Origin: Deltaproteobacteria bacterium ADurb.Bin207
Lineage (GTDB): Bacteria; Myxococcota_A; Polyangia; Polyangiales; Polyangiaceae
NCBI GenBank assembly: GCA_002070115.1
Contig: MWCO01000028.1
Span: 1 to 64,000, forward strand
Direction: 5' to 3'
DNA: 64,000 nt
Shown here: piece by piece, positions 27,370 through 35,393 of the stretch
Layout of the letters: each line of letters opens with the position of its first letter
How positions within the stretch are numbered: position 1 is the stretch's first letter
Notes under the pieces: generated by a model
Seen by the model: the letters and a program-made list of their open reading frames with translations, nothing else
Databases searched by the model: none
Told to the model about the DNA's origin: nothing
Position numbers and translations under genes: made by a program

Positions 27370-30300
27370 ATGCCGCAAACCTTTCCGGATACGCTGGAAG
27401 CCTGGACCCAGGACCCCTGCCCCCCACGAGCCCTCGACGTATTGACCGTCGCGGAACAAACGATAGGAAGTGCCGCCCAGCAGCAAGAAATCTGGCACCA
27501 CTTTCTCGATATCACACGTCTTTCGGCATTTCTTTCCGCGCTGCCGGACCGGGAGCATCGCAACCGATGGGCAGAAATATGCTTGCAAGCTCTCGATTCT
27601 ACCCATTTCACGTTGGAAACCCTGCTCGACCAACGCACGAGGCGCCATCCGGACCGGATTCTCTTCCAAGAAAGGGATGCCAGCCAATCGTCCGGTTGGT
27701 CTTACGCGCAAGTACGTCGCCGAGCCCGTCGAATCGCAGCCGGACTGCTCGCGCTCACGGACACCCCCCGCGTCGCCATTTTCGCCGATAATGGTGTGGA
27801 TTCTGCCTGTACGGACCTTGCCTGTCTCGCGTACGATATCCTCGATACGCCCCTGAACGTCCACTTCGATACGGCAACACTTACGAATATCACGGAACGG
27901 CTCGCCATCAATATCGTGGTGACGGACTCGGACAGCCATTATGCCCGTTGGCTCGAAGTCCGTCAGGCCACGAAGCTGCCATTTCGGATTCTGCGCACGG
28001 ACAATGCTTCGTCTCTCGAACCGCAGGATACATCCCTTGGTGCGATTTATGCCCCCCTGGGGGAAGAAGAGGTCGAGGACAGGTTGAGCCATCGCAAGCG
28101 TTTAGGGTGGAAAGAGGCGGCGACGGTGATGTTTACGTCGGGCAGCACGGGCGAGGCCAAGGGCCTTGTGTTTTCCCAGCGCAACTTGGTTTCCAAACGT
28201 TTTGCACGGGCCGCCGCCTTGCCCGCGGTCGATGAACAGGAAGTCCTATTATGTTATCTTCCGCTCTTTCACACGTTTGGCCGCTACCTCGAGATGCTGG
28301 GCATGCTGTTTTGGGGCGGTACGTATTGTTTTGCGGGAAATCCTTCCGCGGAAACTCTGCTGACACTGCTGCAAAAAGTTCGACCCACGGGATTGATATC
28401 GATTCCCCTTCGTTGGACCCAAATCCATGACCATTGCCTATCGAGCATGAACAAATCTCCGGGGGTTCCCGCGCGTACGACCTTCGAAACCGAGACGGGG
28501 GGGCGGCTTCGGTGGGGGCTGTCGGCCGCGGGGCGTCTCGATCCCAAGGTATTCCGTTTCTTTCATAAAATGGGGGTCGAGCTATGCTCGGGGTTTGGAA
28601 TGACGGAAGCCACGGGGGGGATCACGATGACGCCTCCTGGCGAGTATCGCGATGGTTCCGTAGGGATTCCCCTGCCTCTGATGCGGACTCGCATCAACGA
28701 TATCGGTGAATTGCATATTGGCGGTCCGTATGTGGCTCATTACTTGGGAGATCCGCCGGAGGGCGAAGACCCATGGATTGCGACGGGGGATTTGTTCATG
28801 CCGCAGGCCGACGGGCACTTGGAGATCGTGGATCGGATCAAGGATATTTATAAAAACAGCCGAGGGCAGACGATCGCGCCGGGAAGGGTGGAGCAGAAAT
28901 TCGCGGATGTACCTGGAATCAAACGAGTTTTTTTGGTTGGGGACGGCCGGGATTACAACGCCTTGCTCATCGTTCCGGACCTTTCGGACCCCATCATGAA
29001 CAACTTCGAACCGTCGCCGATCGACGATCCCGACGCTCCGATACGCACTTATTATCGTCAAATCGTGAGCGCGGCCAACAAGGATCTGGCTCCTTACGAG
29101 CGTGTGGTCAACTTCACCCTGGTGGAACGGGACTTCTCCGCGGACCAGGGAGAACTCACCGCCAAAGGAACGTATCGTCGTAAAACCATCCAGGAGAACT
29201 TCGCTCCCGCGATTCGCGAATTATATCGTAAACGTTTCGTGGAATTGCGTGTACGGCAATGGTCCATTCGCATTCCACGCTGGTTTTTCCGTGACTTGAC
29301 CGAATTGGAGACGGATATCGTGGCGGACGATCTGGGGCTGTGCGACGAGCCTTCGGGACGGCGCCTGGACATGCAAGAAGGCTCGGAACCGGGCAGTGTG
29401 CGCATCGGAGATCTGGAATATGCCTTTGATACGAATATCATCGACCTGGGGCAATTGGCTCGTCAGCCCTTTTTGTGGGTTTCCAATGCTGCCTTGGTCG
29501 CTTTTGCCCCGTGCAAGGATGGGTGGGACGTCACTCTCGACGGGGTTTCGCCGCGGGTGTTGTTGCCCTGGAAAGCCCCTGTCCTCACGGAAAAAGAAGC
29601 AGGATTGGAACGCGTGCCTCCCTCGTTGCGCCTGCTCGAGGTCCATCGTGTAAGTCTCGATGCCCTCTATGGTCGAGGACAGACAGCTCTTGAAGCGGCC
29701 AAAGAACTCAGCCGTATGCTCGAAAGCATCGACCCTCGGACCGGCGAGCTGGTCCGTCGGCGATTGGAAGCCCTGGCGCGGCATCCGGACTTGGAAGTGC
29801 GCTGTCATGCCTATCAATCTCTGTTATTGTCCCTTCGGGTGCCCACCTATGATTCGATGCTCCGATCGTTCGTCCAGGCAGGATTGAAGTTTTTGAACGA
29901 GGAGACCATCGAGATCATCGCGCAGGAAAAGCCCGAGCGCAGGCGTCTCGAAGCGTTCCGGCAGCGTTTGCACGGGTATCGTTCCCAGCTTCCCTGGCCG
30001 GCCCCTGACGATACACGAAGCGTATTTATTGATGTTTTCAAGCTTTTGGCCAGTCTGGCTCGGTATCATCCGGAATTCTATGGCGCCGTGCGAGAAGAAC
30101 TCGTTGCGTGGATCATGCATGAGCCGGCCCCTAAGCTCGCTGCGGCGGCAGAGCGAGAATTGCATGCGCTGGCCGCTCGTTTCGAGCAGTCCCTGACGGG
30201 GTCCTGTGCGGATCCGGCGAGTTGGCAGGGTCGCATTGTGTTTCAGGATGGCCTCCATGCCGAAGAGGCGGCGCAACTGCAGCGCATCATCGTGGGAACC

Positions 30301-31986
30301 AGTTTTCTCAAACAAGCCATCATGCTGTCCACCGATGAAGAAACATGCGATATCGAGCGAATCGTTCCCGATGGTATTTGGGTATCCCGAATTTCCACGT
30401 TGCACCAGCATGCCTCGTACCGCGTAAGTATCAATACGGATACGGGAAAGCATTACGATCTTCAGATTGTCATTCCCAAGGATATCAGTCATGAGCATGT
30501 GCTTCGGACGATCTATTGGATCATTGGGATTCGTGGATATCCCTTTGGGCAGCCGGTATTGCCGAAATTCGGGTGTTGGAGACCGGAGTTAGGGGCTCTG
30601 GCGCTTGCTTACGTCAGTGATTTGACGGTCTGGGAGCGGATACGGGCGTTTGCGAGTTTTCGGATACCCGGTACGGAATATCCTCCCCCCGAGGCGTGGA
30701 GAAAGCTGTTTGTCCGCGCGATGGCAGCGTTTTTCGCGGGTTGGCGAGCGAGTGGTCGTCGCATCGTTCCCGGCGCCATCAATCCTTCCAACGTGGCGGT
30801 TCCGGGACCGGATTTCCAGGAGGGGACGCAGATTCTATCCCTTACGGATTGGAAACCCTACGATGGGCCGAAGACCCTCGTGGCTCCCCTGGTGCGCAAC
30901 TTTTACGTACAAACCGTCAGTCATTATCCCTGGTGCGCCAAACATCTCGATCCGGATTGGATCCTGCAGGCCTGCATCGAAGCCATCGGAGAAGAAGAAG
31001 GAACCAATTTTTTGCGAGAATTGGATATCGTGATGGGCAGCGAAAAGATTCCAGGGGCGGGCATTCCCTGGCATGACCGGATCGAGCCGTTTTTGTCGAG
31101 ATTGCAGACCCATCCGTTCGTTCCATTGGCCGTATCCTGCGCCGAACAGCGTTACCATAAGTGGCAACGGGAGAATCCGGATGCGACGAGCACGGCCAAA
31201 GAGCAATGCGTGTTGGCGGTACAAGCGCTTTATGGTTTCGAGCGCTTTCCGGCCTGGGTTCGTTTTCACCTCTATGCGCAAACCTACTTTGCGACATTTG
31301 GCAAGGAAGTCCAGGATACCTTTCAGCGGCTCATCCAAGAGATGGCGCGCAATCCGGGACGCGACGCCACCTCGTTGATTGAGGTTTCCGACTTGCAGGC
31401 CTGGCTCGAGAGCCCGGAAGATCGCGCTGTTTTCAACCGAGCGGTATTCCCCAAAACCCAGCCCACACAACCACTCGAATTTCTCGCGGTCCGCCATGGC
31501 GAGCAACAAAAGGTGATCCTTCAAACGAAAGTATTCGATGTCGATTCCGTACCCTATTGCGTCCGTGAACCCCTCGAACCGTCAGAAGTCGGTAAACTCT
31601 ATCGCCACTATGTCACGGCCGGATTTCATAAAACCATCTCGACCCAGGACCATTATCTCGTCTTGCTCAACGAGACGGAACAGATCGTAGGAGGGCTATC
31701 GTATCGACGCATGGACGACGATGTCGTGCATCTCGATGGGATCGTGGTATCCGGCTATTTGCGGGGACGAGGGCTCAATGGGGCCATGTTGGAGGATTTT
31801 TGCGCAAGAATGGTGAATGAAGGCACGAAGGTAATTCGAACCCACTTCTTCGTTCGGCACTTCTACATGCAGCGCGGTTTCCGTATCGATCGTCGATACG
31901 GTGGACTCGTGAGATTTCTCACGAATGAATCCACTCCCGAGCATCCTCCCTCCTCGATGGTGCTCCCGCACCTGCTCGGCGATTGA
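27370..31986 (+). CDS. Acyl-adenylase / helical / kinase-like / GNAT fusion protein
   Basis: A 1538-residue protein. Residues ~75-640 form an AMP-dependent acyl-CoA synthetase domain: TSGSTGEAKG (256-265), CSGFGMTEATGG (~406-417), a GDLF motif and DRIKDIYKNSRGQ near 490-505, with the late core Lys region GTYRRKTI. Residues ~640-1020 look helical and HEAT-like. Residues ~1020-1330 include INPSNVAV and LSLTDWKPY, which resemble the catalytic and metal-binding loops of aminoglycoside-phosphotransferase-like kinases but lack the usual HxD and DFG residues. The C-terminal ~120 residues are a GNAT acyltransferase (GIVVSGYLRGRGLNGAML, then FYMQRGF). An activator plus acetyltransferase suggests acyl or acetyl modification of a protein or metabolite. 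Its place between hydF and the sensor operon suggests a link to that system; function unknown. Confidence 0.65.
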   Translation: MPQTFPDTLEAWTQDPCPPRALDVLTVAEQTIGSAAQQQEIWHHFLDITRLSAFLSALPDREHRNRWAEICLQALDSTHFTLETLLDQRTRRHPDRILFQERDASQSSGWSYAQVRRRARRIAAGLLALTDTPRVAIFADNGVDSACTDLACLAYDILDTPLNVHFDTATLTNITERLAINIVVTDSDSHYARWLEVRQATKLPFRILRTDNASSLEPQDTSLGAIYAPLGEEEVEDRLSHRKRLGWKEAATVMFTSGSTGEAKGLVFSQRNLVSKRFARAAALPAVDEQEVLLCYLPLFHTFGRYLEMLGMLFWGGTYCFAGNPSAETLLTLLQKVRPTGLISIPLRWTQIHDHCLSSMNKSPGVPARTTFETETGGRLRWGLSAAGRLDPKVFRFFHKMGVELCSGFGMTEATGGITMTPPGEYRDGSVGIPLPLMRTRINDIGELHIGGPYVAHYLGDPPEGEDPWIATGDLFMPQADGHLEIVDRIKDIYKNSRGQTIAPGRVEQKFADVPGIKRVFLVGDGRDYNALLIVPDLSDPIMNNFEPSPIDDPDAPIRTYYRQIVSAANKDLAPYERVVNFTLVERDFSADQGELTAKGTYRRKTIQENFAPAIRELYRKRFVELRVRQWSIRIPRWFFRDLTELETDIVADDLGLCDEPSGRRLDMQEGSEPGSVRIGDLEYAFDTNIIDLGQLARQPFLWVSNAALVAFAPCKDGWDVTLDGVSPRVLLPWKAPVLTEKEAGLERVPPSLRLLEVHRVSLDALYGRGQTALEAAKELSRMLESIDPRTGELVRRRLEALARHPDLEVRCHAYQSLLLSLRVPTYDSMLRSFVQAGLKFLNEETIEIIAQEKPERRRLEAFRQRLHGYRSQLPWPAPDDTRSVFIDVFKLLASLARYHPEFYGAVREELVAWIMHEPAPKLAAAAERELHALAARFEQSLTGSCADPASWQGRIVFQDGLHAEEAAQLQRIIVGTSFLKQAIMLSTDEETCDIERIVPDGIWVSRISTLHQHASYRVSINTDTGKHYDLQIVIPKDISHEHVLRTIYWIIGIRGYPFGQPVLPKFGCWRPELGALALAYVSDLTVWERIRAFASFRIPGTEYPPPEAWRKLFVRAMAAFFAGWRASGRRIVPGAINPSNVAVPGPDFQEGTQILSLTDWKPYDGPKTLVAPLVRNFYVQTVSHYPWCAKHLDPDWILQACIEAIGEEEGTNFLRELDIVMGSEKIPGAGIPWHDRIEPFLSRLQTHPFVPLAVSCAEQRYHKWQRENPDATSTAKEQCVLAVQALYGFERFPAWVRFHLYAQTYFATFGKEVQDTFQRLIQEMARNPGRDATSLIEVSDLQAWLESPEDRAVFNRAVFPKTQPTQPLEFLAVRHGEQQKVILQTKVFDVDSVPYCVREPLEPSEVGKLYRHYVTAGFHKTISTQDHYLVLLNETEQIVGGLSYRRMDDDVVHLDGIVVSGYLRGRGLNGAMLEDFCARMVNEGTKVIRTHFFVRHFYMQRGFRIDRRYGGLVRFLTNESTPEHPPSSMVLPHLLGD

Positions 31987-32058
31987 ACCCAAATCTCTGT
32001 CATGTTTTTTTGGACATTCGTTTCACAGAACCCTTGAGCCGAGGCGCGCTCATCCATC

Positions 32059-32086
32059 TTGACAGACTAGGGTGCCGTGGTAGGTT
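32059..32086 (+). promoter_or_regulatory. Candidate sigma70-type promoter of the sensory hydrogenase operon
   Basis: A perfect TTGACA (32059-32064) and a weak TAGGTT (32081-32086) lie 16 nt apart in the 180-bp gap before the receiver gene. The spacing is acceptable but the -10 is poor. No palindrome matching the Rex consensus (TTGTGAA-N4-TTCACAA) was seen beside it. Confidence 0.3.
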
Positions 32087-32166
32087 CCGAGATATGGTGA
32101 GCAACATCACGAATTAGAGGCTCGCCCCTACATAGATCCCGAAACCTGCCCGCGCGGAGTGCTCCC

Positions 32167-32574
32167 ATGGCAGAAACAACAATCCTGCTGGTCGATGACG
32201 ACGATGATCTGCTCGAAGTCAACCGTCTCGCCCTCGAAGCGGCCGGCTTCGGTGTGCTTATCGCCCACCATAGTGCCGAAGCTTTGGCTATCGTCCAACA
32301 GCACACGATCCACGGCATCGTTCTCGATGTCATGATGCAAACCCGTGACGAGGGATTTCATCTCGCGCGGGTATTGCGCAAAACACCCCAGACGCGCAAT
32401 GTGCCTATTCTGATGCTCACCGGCGTGAACGCGGAAAGCGCGCGCCAGGGCCATCCGCTGCGTTTGTCCGACGATGACCGAGACGAGATGTGGCTTCCCG
32501 TGGACCGGTTCCTGGACAAGCCCGTCTCTCCCGAGCGTTTGATCGCCATGTTGCGCGAGCTTTTGGGAGAATGA
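32167..32574 (+). CDS. Single-domain response regulator
   Basis: The 135-residue protein is one receiver domain with no output domain. The acidic cluster LVDDDDD, phospho-acceptor Asp54 in IVLDVMM, the switch Thr in LMLTGV and Lys in FLDKPV are all present, so it should be phosphorylated. An unusual ~20-residue insertion rich in Arg/Asp lies between the switch and the Lys. It is the first gene of a compact operon: the Rex gene follows after 1 nt. Likely partner kinases are the hydrogenase-kinase and REC-PAS-kinase proteins encoded downstream; it may shuttle phosphate between them, like a Spo0F or CheY. Confidence 0.9.
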   Translation: MAETTILLVDDDDDLLEVNRLALEAAGFGVLIAHHSAEALAIVQQHTIHGIVLDVMMQTRDEGFHLARVLRKTPQTRNVPILMLTGVNAESARQGHPLRLSDDDRDEMWLPVDRFLDKPVSPERLIAMLRELLGE

Positions 32575-32575
32575 A

Positions 32576-33310
32576 ATGAGCAAAAAGCCGGGACCCCATC
32601 GCCCCAGCGCTCATGGTCAGCGCGTGCAGGAATCTTCCGTGCCCTTGCCGCGTCCGCTTCTCGTCAGGCTTGCGGCCTACCACCAAATTGCGACTCAGCA
32701 TGGCGAGGAGGGAAATACAACGATCCGCTCGGGGCATATGGCCGCGCTTTTGAATATCGACCCGACCCTCGTGCGCAAAGACATGGCTGCGCTCGGGATC
32801 ACCGGAAGGCCGAAAGTGGGATATCCGATTGGCACCTTGCTGCCCTGTCTCGACCGTATCTTGGGTTTGACGGAACGAAAATCCGCCATTCTCATTGGTT
32901 GTGGCGACCTCGGCAGTGCTCTCGCCCGCTATGGGGGTTTTTCGAGATACGGCCTGCAAATCTCCGCTCTATTCGATATCGACCAAAATAAGATGGGAAA
33001 AACCATCGCCGGCCTCACCGTCCAACCCATGGAAAAATGTCGTCGCTACATCGAGATTTTTTCCATACAAATCGCGATCTTGACCGCCCCCAGCCCCCAG
33101 GCGCAAGACATCGCCGATTGGCTCGTCGCCCGGGATATCAAAGCGATTTGGAATTTCGCCCCCGTTCACCTCAAAGCCCCCCCGAATGTCGTGGTGCGCA
33201 ATGAAAACTTAGCGCTTGGACTTGCCCAGCTCCTGCACCAAATCAAGCGCTCGAAAACCACCGCCCCTGCGGCCGAACACGACGCCTTGCGCCGCCGCGA
33301 AAGTGCTTGA
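32576..33310 (+). CDS. rex: Redox-sensing transcriptional repressor Rex
   Basis: The 244-residue protein has the Rex layout. The N-terminal winged helix includes RLAAYHQIA, the segment SGHMAALLNIDPTLVRKDMA, and GRPKVGYPIGTL. A Rossmann NADH-binding domain follows, with ILIGCGDLGSAL, and then a C-terminal swapped helix. Rex senses the NADH/NAD+ ratio and leaves DNA when NADH is high, derepressing fermentative and hydrogenase genes. Encoded 1 nt after the receiver gene and 1 nt before the sensory hydrogenase gene, it couples redox state to this operon. The C-terminal tail beyond ~225 is Lys/Arg/Glu-rich and not conserved in the family. Confidence 0.92.
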   Translation: MSKKPGPHRPSAHGQRVQESSVPLPRPLLVRLAAYHQIATQHGEEGNTTIRSGHMAALLNIDPTLVRKDMAALGITGRPKVGYPIGTLLPCLDRILGLTERKSAILIGCGDLGSALARYGGFSRYGLQISALFDIDQNKMGKTIAGLTVQPMEKCRRYIEIFSIQIAILTAPSPQAQDIADWLVARDIKAIWNFAPVHLKAPPNVVVRNENLALGLAQLLHQIKRSKTTAPAAEHDALRRRESA

Positions 33311-33311
33311 C

Positions 33312-35393
33312 ATGGAAAGCGGACCCATCATTGACACGCTGCAAGACCTTTGCAAACGTTGTTATTCCTGTGTCCGTCGTTGTCCCGCCAAAGCCATTCG
33401 CGTGCAAAACGGCCAAGCCGAGGTCATTGAACAGCGCTGCATCGGTTGCGGTCGATGTGTCCATGCTTGCTCTCAAGGAGCCAAACGGGTCGCCAGCCAA
33501 TTGACTCACGTCGAACAGTTGTGCCGTCGGGGGCAGACCGTGCTCATGTTGGCCCCCTCGTTTCCAGCGGCCTTCGAAACCTGGTCCGCGCACCAAGTGA
33601 TCGCGGCGGCTCGGCAAGCCGGATTTGCCGGCGTGTATGACGTAGCCTTCGGGGCTGATCTCGTAGCGCGCCACCATCGGCAAAGATACGAACGGGAGCC
33701 CGGTCGTCCCATCATCACCTCGGCTTGCCCAGCGGCTTGCGCTTTTATCCAAAAATACGCCGTCGAACTCGTTCCCTTTCTGGCACCCGTCCTATCTCCC
33801 ATGGCTGCCATGGGAAAAGCGCTAAAGACAATCGTGCAACCGGGCTGCTACACGGTATTCGTAGGGCCTTGCTCCGCCAAAATCCGAGAAATCAGAGATC
33901 TGGACGTCGCCCCTTGGGTCGACGCTGTCCTCACGTTTCCGGAACTTGCCGCGTTATTCGAAAGACGTTCCATCGATCCCCGAGTTTTGCCCGAACAGGA
34001 CTTCGACCCTCCCTTTGCCGGCCTCGGCGGCATTTTTCCCATTCCCGGTGGGCTCGCCCGAGCGGCGGAATTGCCCTCGGATTTGCTCGAAAACCACGTT
34101 TTTCAGCTCTCCGGAATCGATGAATTCGTCGATGGAATCGAAAGAATGCGCGAACGAGCCACCTGTGGGGTCCTGCTCGAACAAGAAACCCGGCTTTTCG
34201 ATGTCCTGTTTTGCAAAGGTTGCGTCGCCGGTCCCCTCATGCCTTCCCGAGGAAGCTTGCTCGTACGCAAAGAAAAAGTCGTTGCCTTCATGCGCTCGTA
34301 CACCGGCCGACCTCCCTCGCTCGACAGTGCGACCATGCGGTCGTTGCTGGAAATGGATATTTCAAGATCCTTCGACCCGGACAACCAGCGACGGCAGGAG
34401 CCGACGGAAGAGCAGATTCGAGAGATTCTCGCACAAACGGGTAAATACAATCCGCAAGACGAACTCAATTGCCGGGCTTGTGGTTACCGTTCCTGCCGGG
34501 AGAAGGCCGTAGCGGTGTATCATGGTGTGGCCGAAGTGGATATGTGTTTGCCCTTTTTGGTCGAAAAACTCGTGGCGACGATCGGGCAGCTCAACCGTTC
34601 CCATGAGGAATTGACGGAGGCCCATGCCCAGGTGGTTCGGGTGGAAAAACTCGCTTCCATGGGACAATTGGCAGCGGGAATCGCCCACGAGGTCAACAAT
34701 CCTTTGGGTTCCATCCTCCTTTATTCGCACCTTTTGCGTGAGTCCCTCGAGGGGAGCATACCCCCGAATATCGAACAAGTGCGTAACGATATCGACATGA
34801 TATTACAAGAGGCCACGCGCTGCCGGGGCATCGTGGGGGGACTGCTCGACTTCGCCCGACAATCCAAGGTTTCTCGGGCCCCAGTGCTGCTTTCGGACCT
34901 CATCGACGATACCATACGGGTCAGTCGGACGTTCGCGAGCAGTCAGGACTTGCGGCTCGAAAACCGTAGCCCCGCGGGATTGCCTTTGGCGAACGTCGAT
35001 CGGGACCAACTTCTTCAAGTGTTGACCAACATGGTACGCAATGCTTGTGAGGTGATGCCCGACGGGGGAACGATTTGGCTTCGTGCGGATTGGATTTCGG
35101 AGCGGAATGAATTTCGGATCATCGTGCATGACGACGGCCCTGGGATTCCCGAACAACACATGAATAAACTATTTACGCCCTTTTTTACGACGAAGGGCGT
35201 GGGAAAGGGTACGGGACTCGGCCTTGCCATCTCTTATGGGATTGTGAAGATGCATCGAGGAAGCATTACGGCAAAGAAAAACCTGGATGGTCCGGGGGCA
35301 ACGTTCGAGATCACCCTTCCTGCCGTTCATTCCCAAGCCAATGGCAACGGCAATGGACTTTTGGGCGCGGATACTGCGGGGCAAGCACCATGA
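33312..35393 (+). CDS. Sensory [FeFe]-hydrogenase domain fused to a histidine kinase
   Basis: A 693-residue fusion. Residues ~10-60 hold two 4Fe-4S ferredoxin motifs (CKRCYSCVRRCP and CIGCGRCVHAC). Residues ~75-345 form an H-cluster domain: L1 TSACP (Ala138, Cys139), L2 GPCSAK (Cys187), L3 FCKGCVAGP (Cys301, Cys304). L1 has Ala where catalytic enzymes have the proton-relay Cys, as in sensory (HydS, group D) hydrogenases. Residues ~385-412 add a 4Fe-4S domain (NCRACGYRSC...MC). The rest is a HisKA kinase: His459 in IAHEVNNP, N-box NMVRNACEVMP, G-boxes DDGPGIP and GTGLGLAI. Probably an H2- or redox-responsive kinase, cytosolic as no membrane helix is seen. Start 1 nt after rex; the stop overlaps the next gene. 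Confidence 0.9.
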   Translation: MESGPIIDTLQDLCKRCYSCVRRCPAKAIRVQNGQAEVIEQRCIGCGRCVHACSQGAKRVASQLTHVEQLCRRGQTVLMLAPSFPAAFETWSAHQVIAAARQAGFAGVYDVAFGADLVARHHRQRYEREPGRPIITSACPAACAFIQKYAVELVPFLAPVLSPMAAMGKALKTIVQPGCYTVFVGPCSAKIREIRDLDVAPWVDAVLTFPELAALFERRSIDPRVLPEQDFDPPFAGLGGIFPIPGGLARAAELPSDLLENHVFQLSGIDEFVDGIERMRERATCGVLLEQETRLFDVLFCKGCVAGPLMPSRGSLLVRKEKVVAFMRSYTGRPPSLDSATMRSLLEMDISRSFDPDNQRRQEPTEEQIREILAQTGKYNPQDELNCRACGYRSCREKAVAVYHGVAEVDMCLPFLVEKLVATIGQLNRSHEELTEAHAQVVRVEKLASMGQLAAGIAHEVNNPLGSILLYSHLLRESLEGSIPPNIEQVRNDIDMILQEATRCRGIVGGLLDFARQSKVSRAPVLLSDLIDDTIRVSRTFASSQDLRLENRSPAGLPLANVDRDQLLQVLTNMVRNACEVMPDGGTIWLRADWISERNEFRIIVHDDGPGIPEQHMNKLFTPFFTTKGVGKGTGLGLAISYGIVKMHRGSITAKKNLDGPGATFEITLPAVHSQANGNGNGLLGADTAGQAP

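Noticed and set aside
27370-31986. The possibility that the large fusion is a nonribosomal peptide synthetase
   Set aside because: No carrier (GGxS) or condensation (HHxxxDG) motifs are present after the adenylase; the C-terminus is GNAT.
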